In this document: positions 1 through 4,948 of the stretch, one piece after another
Numbering within the stretch: position 1 is the stretch's first letter
Layout: every line of letters begins with the position of its first letter
Assembly: GCA_029934755.1 (NCBI GenBank)
Contig: JAOZLQ010000046.1
Span: forward strand, 6,152 to 13,905
Source of the DNA: Desulfuromusa sp.
GTDB taxonomy: Bacteria; Desulfobacterota; Desulfuromonadia; Desulfuromonadales; Geopsychrobacteraceae
Length of the DNA: 7,754 bases
Direction: 5' to 3'
Program-made: the position numbers and the translations under genes
The notes under the pieces: model-generated
Seen by the model: the letters and a program-made list of their open reading frames with translations, nothing else
What the model was told of the DNA's origin: nothing
Database searches by the model: none

Positions 1-333
1 TGCCAACTGTTTGAATGGCACTCTGAATTTGGTCCTATTGCAATTGGCGATCCTTCTGTTTTGCCCCCGGAACAGTTATTAGCAAAATTACCAGAGGAGG
101 TTGCTCTGGTTGGGGATGGTGTTTTAATTTATCGTCATCTCATTGATGAGATGACTGCTGGGCGCGCTCTGGTTCCCGTCGCTACCACTCACCAATTGCG
201 TGCTGTCCATGTTTGTTGGCTTGCACTACAGGCTTGGCAAACTGGTTCGGTTCAGGACGCAGCTCAGATATTGCCAACTTATATTCGACCTGCGGATGCG
301 GAATTAAATTTATCTGCAAAACAAAGCATTTAA
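1..333 (+). CDS. tsaB: TsaB, tRNA t6A37 biosynthesis protein (partial, C-terminal half)
   Basis: The reading frame is open from the first base and ends at TAA 331-333, so 110 residues are visible; the N-terminus lies left of the window. TsaB proteins are usually about 220-240 residues, so this is roughly the C-terminal half. TsaB is an ASKHA-fold protein that pairs with TsaD (and TsaE) to transfer threonylcarbamoyl to A37 of ANN-decoding tRNAs in the cytoplasm. Supporting traits are a GDGVLIYRHLI-like segment (TsaB proteins carry a G-[ND]-G-x(3)-Y block here) and the C-terminal 'YIRPADAEL' segment, which matches the 'YLRPSxAE' ending common in TsaB. The conserved N-terminal nucleotide-binding half is not visible, so the call rests on C-terminal pattern recognition. 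Other peptidase M22-like proteins are the main alternative. Confidence 0.8.
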   Translation, partial: CQLFEWHSEFGPIAIGDPSVLPPEQLLAKLPEEVALVGDGVLIYRHLIDEMTAGRALVPVATTHQLRAVHVCWLALQAWQTGSVQDAAQILPTYIRPADAELNLSAKQSI

Positions 334-346
334 ATCGGGTTAATTG

Positions 347-376
347 TTGACAATTTTGAGTCAATTTGGTTAGTTT
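347..376 (+). promoter_or_regulatory. Candidate sigma-70 promoter for the ydcH-like gene
   Basis: A perfect -35 hexamer TTGACA lies at 347-352, followed after 18 bases by TAGTTT (371-376), a weak -10 with 3 of 6 consensus bases. TTGAC (347-351) and GTCAA (360-364) also form a small inverted repeat that could be an operator. The gap between the tsaB stop and the next start is 91 bases, enough for an independent promoter. The -35 is convincing and the -10 is not. Confidence 0.35.
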
Positions 377-414
377 ATGGGGAGATTTTTCAGTTTAATT
401 TCACTTACATGTGT

Positions 415-419
415 GGAGG
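415..419 (+). promoter_or_regulatory. Ribosome binding site deciding the ydcH-like start
   Basis: GGAGG lies 5 bases before ATG 425. The frame is also open back to an ATG at 377, which would add 16 residues not seen in this family. The position of this Shine-Dalgarno sequence favours 425. Confidence 0.8.
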
Positions 420-424
420 TTCCA

Positions 425-643
425 ATGGACATTGATCAGACCCTTTTGCAAAATCTTACCGAGACTAACCCTCGTTTCCGCATGCTCTATGAAGAACATA
501 GTCTGTTTGAGAAACAGTTGTCGGAGTATGATAAAAAAGGATACTTGTCCCCACAAGAAGAGCTGGAAAAAAATAATGTAAAAAAAATGAAGCTGGTTGG
601 TAAGGACGAAATGGAGAAAATTATTCAGTTAGTTACCACCTGA
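425..643 (+). CDS. YdcH/DUF465 family small protein
   Basis: A 72-residue, charged, helix-rich protein starting at ATG 425 behind GGAGG. It matches the DUF465 (YdcH, PF04325) pattern: an N-terminal helix with 'NPRFRMLYEEHSLFEKQLSEYDKKG' (two stretches of the family's F-x-x-L-x-x-E-H-x-x-L type), a short 'LSPQEELE' turn, then a C-terminal helix ending 'KLVGKDEMEKII', where the family usually has 'KLxLKDEI'. The molecular role of the family is not established; members are short helical hairpins of about 70 residues. There is no signal peptide or membrane segment. It follows tsaB by 91 bases and is separated from ilvB by strong hairpins, so it is probably transcribed apart from the ilv genes. 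The family call is fairly sure; no function can be given. Confidence 0.8.
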   Translation: MDIDQTLLQNLTETNPRFRMLYEEHSLFEKQLSEYDKKGYLSPQEELEKNNVKKMKLVGKDEMEKIIQLVTT

Positions 644-644
644 C

Positions 645-663
645 CCCGTTTTGTAACAACGGG
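645..663 (+). terminator. Small hairpin just after the ydcH-like stop
   Basis: CCCGTT (645-650) pairs with AACGGG (658-663) across a 7-base loop, one base after the stop codon. The following bases (ATATTT) are only weakly T-rich, so on its own this is a poor intrinsic terminator. The same AACGGGAT is repeated at 720-727, giving the left arm a second possible partner. Confidence 0.3.
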
Positions 664-671
664 ATATTTCG

Positions 672-717
672 ATACAGCAAAGGGTTTAAGCGGATGCTTA
701 AGCCCTTTGCTGTATTT
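672..717 (+). terminator. Long hairpin, probable terminator between ydcH-like gene and ilvB
   Basis: The arms 672-691 and 696-715 are complementary over 20 bp, with a single G-T wobble and a GGAT loop (692-695). The right arm runs into only three Ts (715-717). The hairpin is much longer than needed for a standard terminator, but its place after a stop codon and before an ilv operon fits termination, or protection of the upstream mRNA's 3' end. Confidence 0.6.
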
Positions 718-737
718 AGAACGGGATGTTCTTTTTT
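718..737 (+). terminator. Second short hairpin with T-run
   Basis: AGAAC (718-722) pairs with GTTCT (728-732) around GGGAT, and T continues to 737. The stem is only 5 bp and AT-leaning, but unlike the long hairpin just before it, it has a proper T-tract. The two may act as a tandem terminator. Confidence 0.4.
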
Positions 738-791
738 GTAAGTAGATTATTTATTGATTATCCGCTAGTTTGCATGAAAATTGAAATTTTT

Positions 792-797
792 AGGAGG
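792..797 (+). promoter_or_regulatory. Strong ribosome binding site of ilvB
   Basis: A full consensus AGGAGG sits 5 bases before ATG 803. It is directly preceded by an AT-rich inverted repeat, AAAATT-GA-AATTTT (777-790). I see no convincing promoter between 738 and 790; the nearest weak match is TTGATT (754-759) with GAAAAT (776-781), spacing 16. There is no T-box, and no leader peptide rich in branched-chain residues. Confidence 0.75.
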
Positions 798-802
798 CAC
801 AG

Positions 803-2500
803 ATGGAATTGACCGGGTCACAGATTTTGCTTGAATCTCTAAAACTTGAAGAGGTGGATACTGTTTTCGGTTACCCTGGGGGGGCAGTGATCAACATTTA
901 TGATGATCTTTTTGATTCATCTATCAATCATGTTTTGACCCGGCATGAACAGGCTGCGGTTCATGCTGCAGATGGTTATGCTCGTTGTACTGGTAAAGTT
1001 GGGGTCGCTATTGCTACCAGTGGTCCTGGTGCGACCAATACTGTAACTGGAATAGCAACAGCCTATATGGACTCGATTCCGATGGTTATTATCACCGGGC
1101 AGGTGCCAACTCCACTCATTGGCAATGATGCTTTTCAAGAAGCTGACATGTGCGGTATTACCCGTCCCTGTACCAAACATAATTTTTTGGTTAAGGATAT
1201 TCGTGACTTGGCTAAAACGATTAAAGAAGCATTCTATATCGCTCGGACTGGTCGACCTGGCCCGGTATTGATCGATTTCCCAAAGGACATACAAGTTACC
1301 AAGCATCAGTTCAGTTATCCCGATAAGGTTCATTTGCGTGGTTATAACCCGACATATGCCGGAAATAGCCGGCAGATTGAAAAAGCTGCAAAAATGATTC
1401 TCGCTGCTCGTAAACCGGTTTTCTATGTCGGTGGAGGAATCACCCTGTCAGGGGCTGATGATGTGTTGCTTAAACTGGCAGAACAGACCCAGATTCCGGT
1501 AACAACAACGTTGATGGCGATGGCTGCTTTTCCTCAGCGGCACCCTCTGGCTTTAGGAATGTTGGGGATGCATGGAACGTTTTATGCCAATATGTCAGTC
1601 ACAGATTGCGACTTGCTGATTGCTGTCGGTTCCAGATTTGATGACCGGGTGACTGGTCGCATTGATAGTTTTGCTGAGAAAGCCAAGATTATTCATGTCG
1701 ATATCGATCCAACTTCGATCGGTAAAAATGTGGAAGTAGATCTGCCAATTGTTGGTGATCTGAAAGATGTCTTGAGTAAATTGTATGGTTACCTGAATAA
1801 AAATTCCGAACTGGTAGAAGATCTGGTCGAGGCGACGGATGAGTGGCGTACAACGGTTGCTGAGTGGAAAGAACGTCATCCAATGACGTATCGATCCTCT
1901 AAGTCGGTGATCAAGCCACAGTTTGTTATCGAGAAAATCAGTGAAATGACCGATGATAATGCCATTATTACCACTGAAGTCGGTCAGCATCAGATGTGGG
2001 CAGCCCAGTTCTTTGCTTTCAGACAACCGAAAACATTTTTAACTTCTGGTGGTTTGGGGACTATGGGGTTTGGTCTTCCCTCTGCTTTGGGGGCCCAAGT
2101 TGCTTATCCCGATCGGCAGGTGATCGATATCTCTGGTGATGGTTCTTTTCAGATGAACTCCCAGGAGTTGGCAACTCTGGTGCAGTATAAGTTGCCGGTA
2201 AAAATTGTTATTCTCAACAATAATTATTTGGGAATGGTGCGACAGTGGCAACAAATGTTTTTTGAAAAACGCTATAGTCAAACTGTTATGGAACTACCGA
2301 TTGATTTTATCAAGTTGGCCGAGGCCTATGGCGCAACCGGCTTGCAGGCGACAAAAGTTGATGAAGTTGAAGCGACAATCAAGCAGGCTCTGGAAACTCC
2401 CGGCCCGGTTCTGATGAATTTTAAGGTTTCCCGTGAAGAAAATGTTCTACCGATGGTTCCGGCAGGTAAGGCAATTAATGAAATGGTTCTCGCATCTTAA
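803..2500 (+). CDS. ilvB: Acetohydroxyacid (acetolactate) synthase large catalytic subunit
   Basis: This 565-residue ThDP/FAD/Mg enzyme condenses two pyruvates to 2-acetolactate (valine/leucine) or pyruvate with 2-oxobutyrate to 2-aceto-2-hydroxybutyrate (isoleucine). The length is typical of the family. Domains in order: N-terminal ThDP pyrimidine-binding domain with FGYPGGAV (22-29) and catalytic Glu49 in RHEQAA, followed by the SGPGATN loop (73-79); central FAD-binding-like domain (about 190-325) with GSRFDDRVTG (276-285); C-terminal ThDP pyrophosphate domain with the metal-binding motif GDG (445-447) ending in NNN (472-474). The ATG is fixed by AGGAGG 5 bases upstream. The regulatory subunit gene ilvN follows 39 bases after the stop. 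Other ThDP enzymes (glyoxylate carboligase, sulfoacetaldehyde acetyltransferase) share the fold, but the ilvN neighbour makes anabolic AHAS nearly certain. Confidence 0.97.
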   Translation: MELTGSQILLESLKLEEVDTVFGYPGGAVINIYDDLFDSSINHVLTRHEQAAVHAADGYARCTGKVGVAIATSGPGATNTVTGIATAYMDSIPMVIITGQVPTPLIGNDAFQEADMCGITRPCTKHNFLVKDIRDLAKTIKEAFYIARTGRPGPVLIDFPKDIQVTKHQFSYPDKVHLRGYNPTYAGNSRQIEKAAKMILAARKPVFYVGGGITLSGADDVLLKLAEQTQIPVTTTLMAMAAFPQRHPLALGMLGMHGTFYANMSVTDCDLLIAVGSRFDDRVTGRIDSFAEKAKIIHVDIDPTSIGKNVEVDLPIVGDLKDVLSKLYGYLNKNSELVEDLVEATDEWRTTVAEWKERHPMTYRSSKSVIKPQFVIEKISEMTDDNAIITTEVGQHQMWAAQFFAFRQPKTFLTSGGLGTMGFGLPSALGAQVAYPDRQVIDISGDGSFQMNSQELATLVQYKLPVKIVILNNNYLGMVRQWQQMFFEKRYSQTVMELPIDFIKLAEAYGATGLQATKVDEVEATIKQALETPGPVLMNFKVSREENVLPMVPAGKAINEMVLAS

Positions 2501-2525
2501 TTGAGTGATATGACCAATTATGGTC

Positions 2526-2531
2526 AGGAGG
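2526..2531 (+). promoter_or_regulatory. Ribosome binding site deciding the ilvN start
   Basis: AGGAGG lies 8 bases before ATG 2540. The frame is open back to a TTG at 2501 that abuts the ilvB stop codon, but starting there would put this ideal site inside the gene and add 13 residues before the conserved MKHTISVLVEN-type start. Confidence 0.85.
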
Positions 2532-2539
2532 ATAGATCA

Positions 2540-3031
2540 ATGAAACATACAATTTCGGTTCTGGTGGAGAATGAATTTGGTGTTCTTTCCCGAATCTCAG
2601 GATTATTTTCCGGGCGTGGTTTTAATATAGAAAGTCTCTCTGTGGCACCAACGATGGATGCCGCACTCTCCCGTATGACTTTGGTGACGCGGGGTGATGA
2701 TCGGATTCTGGAGCAGATTACCAAGCAACTGAATAAGCTGATTTCGACCATAAAAGTTGTCGATTTTACCGGTGGAGAATATATTGAACGTGAATTGGCT
2801 CTGATTAAGGTTTCAACCGATGCCGAATCAAGGGCAGAGGCATTACGGATTGTCGATATCTTTCGTGCTAAAGTTATCGATGTAACACCTAAATCTTACA
2901 CGATTGAAATTACTGGAGCTCCAGCAAAAATAAATGGTATTTTAGAATTGCTGCGGCCAATGGGAATTAAAGAAATAGTCCGTTCTGGCCCGGTTGTTAT
3001 TGGTCGCGGTGCCAGAGGGGTTGTTGGCTAA
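2540..3031 (+). CDS. ilvN: Acetohydroxyacid synthase small regulatory subunit
   Basis: A 163-residue protein, within the usual 155-175 range for the AHAS small subunit (IlvN/IlvH). It binds IlvB, raises its activity and confers feedback inhibition, classically by valine. An N-terminal ACT domain covers about residues 1-75, with the family signature 'NEFGVLSRISGLFSGRGFNIESLSV', including the Gly/Asn region that forms the effector site in characterised homologues. The C-terminal AHAS small-subunit domain covers about 80-160 and includes 'ELALIKV' and 'FRAKVIDVTPKSYTIEITG'. The ATG at 2540 is chosen because of its Shine-Dalgarno site and homologous N-termini. Feedback by valine is a family inference; the sequence shows an intact ACT domain. 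The gene is followed after 22 bases by psd, with no ilvC between. Confidence 0.96.
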   Translation: MKHTISVLVENEFGVLSRISGLFSGRGFNIESLSVAPTMDAALSRMTLVTRGDDRILEQITKQLNKLISTIKVVDFTGGEYIERELALIKVSTDAESRAEALRIVDIFRAKVIDVTPKSYTIEITGAPAKINGILELLRPMGIKEIVRSGPVVIGRGARGVVG

Positions 3032-3042
3032 TTTTTCAAGTC

Positions 3043-3047
3043 GAGGA
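3043..3047 (+). promoter_or_regulatory. Ribosome binding site deciding the psd start
   Basis: GAGGA lies 6 bases before ATG 3054. The frame is open back into ilvN (an alternative start at 2994 would overlap ilvN by 38 bases), but those 20 extra residues have no ribosome binding site of comparable quality and do not belong to the family. Confidence 0.75.
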
Positions 3048-3053
3048 TTATCT

Positions 3054-3698
3054 ATGCAAAATATAAATCAACCTATTGCTCGTGAGGGTTACCCGTTTAT
3101 TGCTCTCTTTGGTTTTATTACCATCGTATTTGCCCTCTTGGGTTGGGTTATCCTGACGCTGCTGATATTGTTTCTAACTCTGTTCAGTGTCTATTTTTTC
3201 CGTAATCCAGAACGGGTTATTCCAGAAGGTGACGAGCTGGTGATTGCGCCTGCCGATGGCAAAGTTATTTTTGTCGGCGATGTTCAGGAAGATCGCTACT
3301 TTAAAGAGCGGGTCACTAAGGTCAGTATTTTTATGTCGGTTTTTAATGTTCATGTCAATCGGGTCCCTTGTCATGGGAAAGTTGTTGAGATGTACTATAA
3401 TAAGGGGCAGTTTCTCAACGCCTCTTACGACAAAGCCAGTGAATCTAACGAGCAGTCTGGAATTTTGCTGGAAACAGATGGCGGTTCACAAATTCTTTTT
3501 GTCCAGATTGCCGGATTAATTGCGCGAAGAATTGTTACTTATCCAATTATTGGTGACGTTCTGCAACGAGGGGCACGCTATGGATTGATCAGATTCGGTT
3601 CACGGGTTGACATCTATTTTCCAAAAAATGCCACTGTAACCGTCACTCTTGGTGAACGTAGCGTTGCTGGCGAAACTATTCTGGGGACATTATCTTGA
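3054..3698 (+). CDS. psd: Phosphatidylserine decarboxylase proenzyme, short type
   Basis: This 214-residue membrane-associated enzyme decarboxylates phosphatidylserine to phosphatidylethanolamine. The length matches the short class of Psd found in many anaerobes and archaea, rather than the roughly 320-residue E. coli class. A hydrophobic segment at about 14-46 (probably two short membrane helices) is followed by 'VIAPADGK' (63-70), the 'FMSVFNVHVNRVP' block (93-105) and 'RFGSRVDIYFP' (180-190). Gly182-Ser183 is the expected self-cleavage site that makes the pyruvoyl group on the small alpha chain. The start at 3054 is set by GAGGA upstream. The stop TGA (3696-3698) overlaps the TTG start of pssA, so this gene and the phosphatidylserine synthase gene are translationally linked and act in consecutive steps. 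Confidence 0.95.
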   Translation: MQNINQPIAREGYPFIALFGFITIVFALLGWVILTLLILFLTLFSVYFFRNPERVIPEGDELVIAPADGKVIFVGDVQEDRYFKERVTKVSIFMSVFNVHVNRVPCHGKVVEMYYNKGQFLNASYDKASESNEQSGILLETDGGSQILFVQIAGLIARRIVTYPIIGDVLQRGARYGLIRFGSRVDIYFPKNATVTVTLGERSVAGETILGTLS

Positions 3699-4486
3699 CT
3701 GATGATTGCTTAAGAAGCGAAAAGCGGGAAAATGTGCGTAAGGGAGTTTACCTGCTTCCTAATCTGATTACTGCGGCAGGAATTTTTGCCGGATTTTACG
3801 TCATTATTGCCACAACCGATGGTAATTATGAACGTGCGGCTTGGTTCATTCTGCTGGCAGCAATTTTTGATGGTTTGGATGGAAAAGTCGCCAGATTGAC
3901 AGGAACCAGCAGTAAGTTCGGGGTTGAGCTCGATTCTCTGGCAGATGTCATTTCTTTTGGGGTGGCTCCTGGGGTTCTTCTGTATGTATGGGCTTTGAGA
4001 CCTTTTGGTAAACTTGGCTGGTTGGCGGCATTTCTCTATGTGATCTGTGGAGCATTGCGTTTAGCTCGTTTTAACGTCCAAGTTTCCACTGTAGAATCCC
4101 GTCGTTTTGTCGGGATGCCGATTCCGGCTGCAGCCTGTATTGTTGCCACTTGTGTCTTGTTGTTTTATGAACTGGGTGGAACCGGTACTGTCAAGATGTT
4201 TTCTATGGTCATTCTAGTTTTTCTATTGGCTTTTTTGCTGGTCAGCAACATAGAATACATCTCTCTAAAAGATCCAGAGTTGTTTAAACGCCAGCCTTTT
4301 GTCATGCTGGTTGTGGCGATTATGCTGCTGATTGTCATTGTTGCCAAACCGCAAATCATGCTGTTTCTGATCGGGATGGCATACATGGTATCGGGGCCGA
4401 TAGTTCATTATCTGGGGTGGCGAAAAAAACGGCTGGAAAAGAAAAAAGTTGCAAGGGATTCAAAGATAAATAAGATTGTAAATTGA
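3695..4486 (+). CDS. pssA: CDP-diacylglycerol-serine O-phosphatidyltransferase (phosphatidylserine synthase)
   Basis: This 263-residue integral membrane enzyme of the CDP-alcohol phosphatidyltransferase family makes phosphatidylserine from CDP-diacylglycerol and serine, supplying Psd. The full signature is present with correct spacing: Asp59, Asp62-Gly63, Ala66-Arg67, Gly76, Asp80 and Asp84 (segment FDGLDGKVAR...GVELDSLAD). Several hydrophobic helices flank it (about 20-40, 48-58, 88-100, 108-122, 143-160, 167-184, 202-217, 220-240), and the C-terminus is strongly basic. The start is TTG, overlapping the psd stop as TTGA; GGGGA (3683-3687) 7 bases upstream can serve as ribosome site. A GTG at 3734 is a weaker alternative and would still keep the whole catalytic domain. 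Substrate specificity for serine is inferred from size and psd linkage; a phosphatidylglycerophosphate synthase is unlikely here. Confidence 0.92.
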   Translation: MTDDCLRSEKRENVRKGVYLLPNLITAAGIFAGFYVIIATTDGNYERAAWFILLAAIFDGLDGKVARLTGTSSKFGVELDSLADVISFGVAPGVLLYVWALRPFGKLGWLAAFLYVICGALRLARFNVQVSTVESRRFVGMPIPAAACIVATCVLLFYELGGTGTVKMFSMVILVFLLAFLLVSNIEYISLKDPELFKRQPFVMLVVAIMLLIVIVAKPQIMLFLIGMAYMVSGPIVHYLGWRKKRLEKKKVARDSKINKIVN

Positions 4487-4506
4487 TATTGAGCCTGGCT
4501 CAATAT
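4486..4506 (+). repeat. Perfect inverted repeat at the pssA stop codon
   Basis: ATATTGAGC (4486-4494) and GCTCAATAT (4498-4506) are perfectly complementary, with a 3-base CTG loop. The repeat begins on the last base of the pssA stop. No T-run follows directly (GAAATAGC comes next; T-rich sequence starts only at about 4520), so it is not a standard intrinsic terminator. It may be an imperfect terminator, an mRNA-end stabiliser, or an operator just upstream of the candidate leuA promoter. Confidence 0.5.
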
Positions 4507-4514
4507 GAAATAGC

Positions 4515-4543
4515 TTGACTTGTTTGTTTGTTTTATGTTGAAT
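4515..4543 (+). promoter_or_regulatory. Candidate sigma-70 promoter of the leuA T-box transcript
   Basis: TTGACT (4515-4520, 5 of 6 consensus) is followed after 17 bases by TTGAAT (4538-4543, 4 of 6 consensus). Transcription would begin near 4550, about 10-20 bases before the first recognisable T-box element, which is the usual arrangement. The spacing and the T-box position support it; the -10 is mediocre. Confidence 0.55.
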
Positions 4544-4753
4544 CTACCGTTATTCAAAAGCATTGAAGAGGAGCAGTAAGCGTATTTTTTCGTTCGAGAG
4601 AGCCGGTGGTTGCTGTGAACCGGTACGAAAAAACGCTGAACTCACCTTGGAGCTGCAGGGATGAAGCCATTAAAAAGGTTAGTTTCTGTCGTGACCCTGC
4701 GTAAAGGGGAAAAGAAGGTTCGCTTTTGTTAGTTGATTGAAGGCGGATGAATC

Positions 4754-4787
4754 AGGGTGGTACCGCGAAGTTAAAACTTTCGCCCCT
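4754..4787 (+). promoter_or_regulatory. T-box antiterminator
   Basis: AGGG (4754-4757) can pair with CCCT (4784-4787), enclosing the T-box bulge and a second helix formed by CGAAGT (from 4766) and ACTTTCG (ending near 4782). This shares CCCCT with the left arm of the terminator, so the two structures exclude each other. tRNA acceptor binding in the bulge would stabilise this form. Confidence 0.85.
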
Positions 4788-4814
4788 GTCTATTTTATAG
4801 GCAGGGGCTTTTTT
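4782..4814 (+). terminator. Rho-independent terminator of the leuA T-box
   Basis: GCCCCTGTC (4782-4790) pairs with GGCAGGGGC (4800-4808), a 9-bp GC-rich stem with one wobble pair and a 9-base loop, directly followed by six Ts (4809-4814). This is a textbook intrinsic terminator and the off-state of the riboswitch. Confidence 0.92.
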
Positions 4815-4948
4815 AATTGGTGAAAGGGGGTGGTTCTTAAGTGGAATCTGACCTAGGTGACCTAATGGTTATTAAATGTCTAAGTAATGAAGTCAACACG
4901 AACTACCCCGGATCTGAGTGATCGGGAAAACTTTCAAGGAGTTATATT
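4815..4948 (+). other. Untranslated tail between T-box terminator and leuA
   Basis: These 134 bases are longer than needed for a ribosome site. They hold a direct repeat TGACCTA at 4849-4855 and 4858-4864 (9-base period); a small hairpin, CCCGGATC (4907-4914) with GATCGGG (4920-4926), with one bulged base; a possible 18-codon open frame at 4865-4921 preceded by AGGTG (4855-4859); and the leuA ribosome site AAGGAG (4936-4941), 7 bases before the ATG. I recognise no known RNA motif here. Confidence 0.5.

Larger units (their letters stand above)
4560..4814 (+). promoter_or_regulatory. Leucine T-box riboswitch (tRNA-Leu sensing leader of leuA)
   Basis: All the standard parts of a transcriptional T-box are visible. 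Stem I: AGTA (4575-4578) opposite GAA (4638-4640) forms the loop-E side of the specifier loop; AGCGT (4579-4583) pairs with ACGCT (4633-4637); the distal AGAGAGCCGG...CCGG arm (starting near 4597) encloses the GGTTGCTGTGAA apical motif. The specifier triplet is CTC (4641-4643), followed by A, so the expected ligand is uncharged tRNA-Leu with anticodon GAG. Two further helices follow: GCAGGG (4655-4660) with CCCTGC (4695-4700), and AAAAG (4710-4714) with CTTTT (4723-4727). The conserved AGGGTGGTACCGCG is at 4754-4767. Its TGGT (4758-4761) can pair with tRNA 3' ACCA, consistent with the A73 discriminator of tRNA-Leu. It should allow readthrough into leuA when leucine is scarce. Confidence 0.95.

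Noticed and set aside
377..424. 16-residue extension of the YdcH-like protein
   Set aside because: The extra residues precede the family domain, and the GGAGG at 415-419 supports ATG 425.
777..790. AAAATT-GA-AATTTT repeat before ilvB as an RNA hairpin
   Set aside because: The stem is entirely A-T with a tiny loop, so it would be unstable as RNA. It could still be a DNA site, but nothing else supports that.
917..2281. Several minus-strand frames of 64-143 codons inside ilvB
   Set aside because: All lie opposite the conserved ilvB coding sequence, and the encoded products are low in recognisable structure.
2501..2539. N-terminal extension of ilvN from TTG directly after the ilvB stop
   Set aside because: It lacks its own good ribosome site and would bury the AGGAGG at 2526-2531. 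Family N-termini match ATG 2540.
2994..3053. N-terminal extension of psd into the end of ilvN
   Set aside because: It would overlap ilvN by 38 bases, and GAGGA at 3043-3047 points to ATG 3054, giving the normal short-Psd length.
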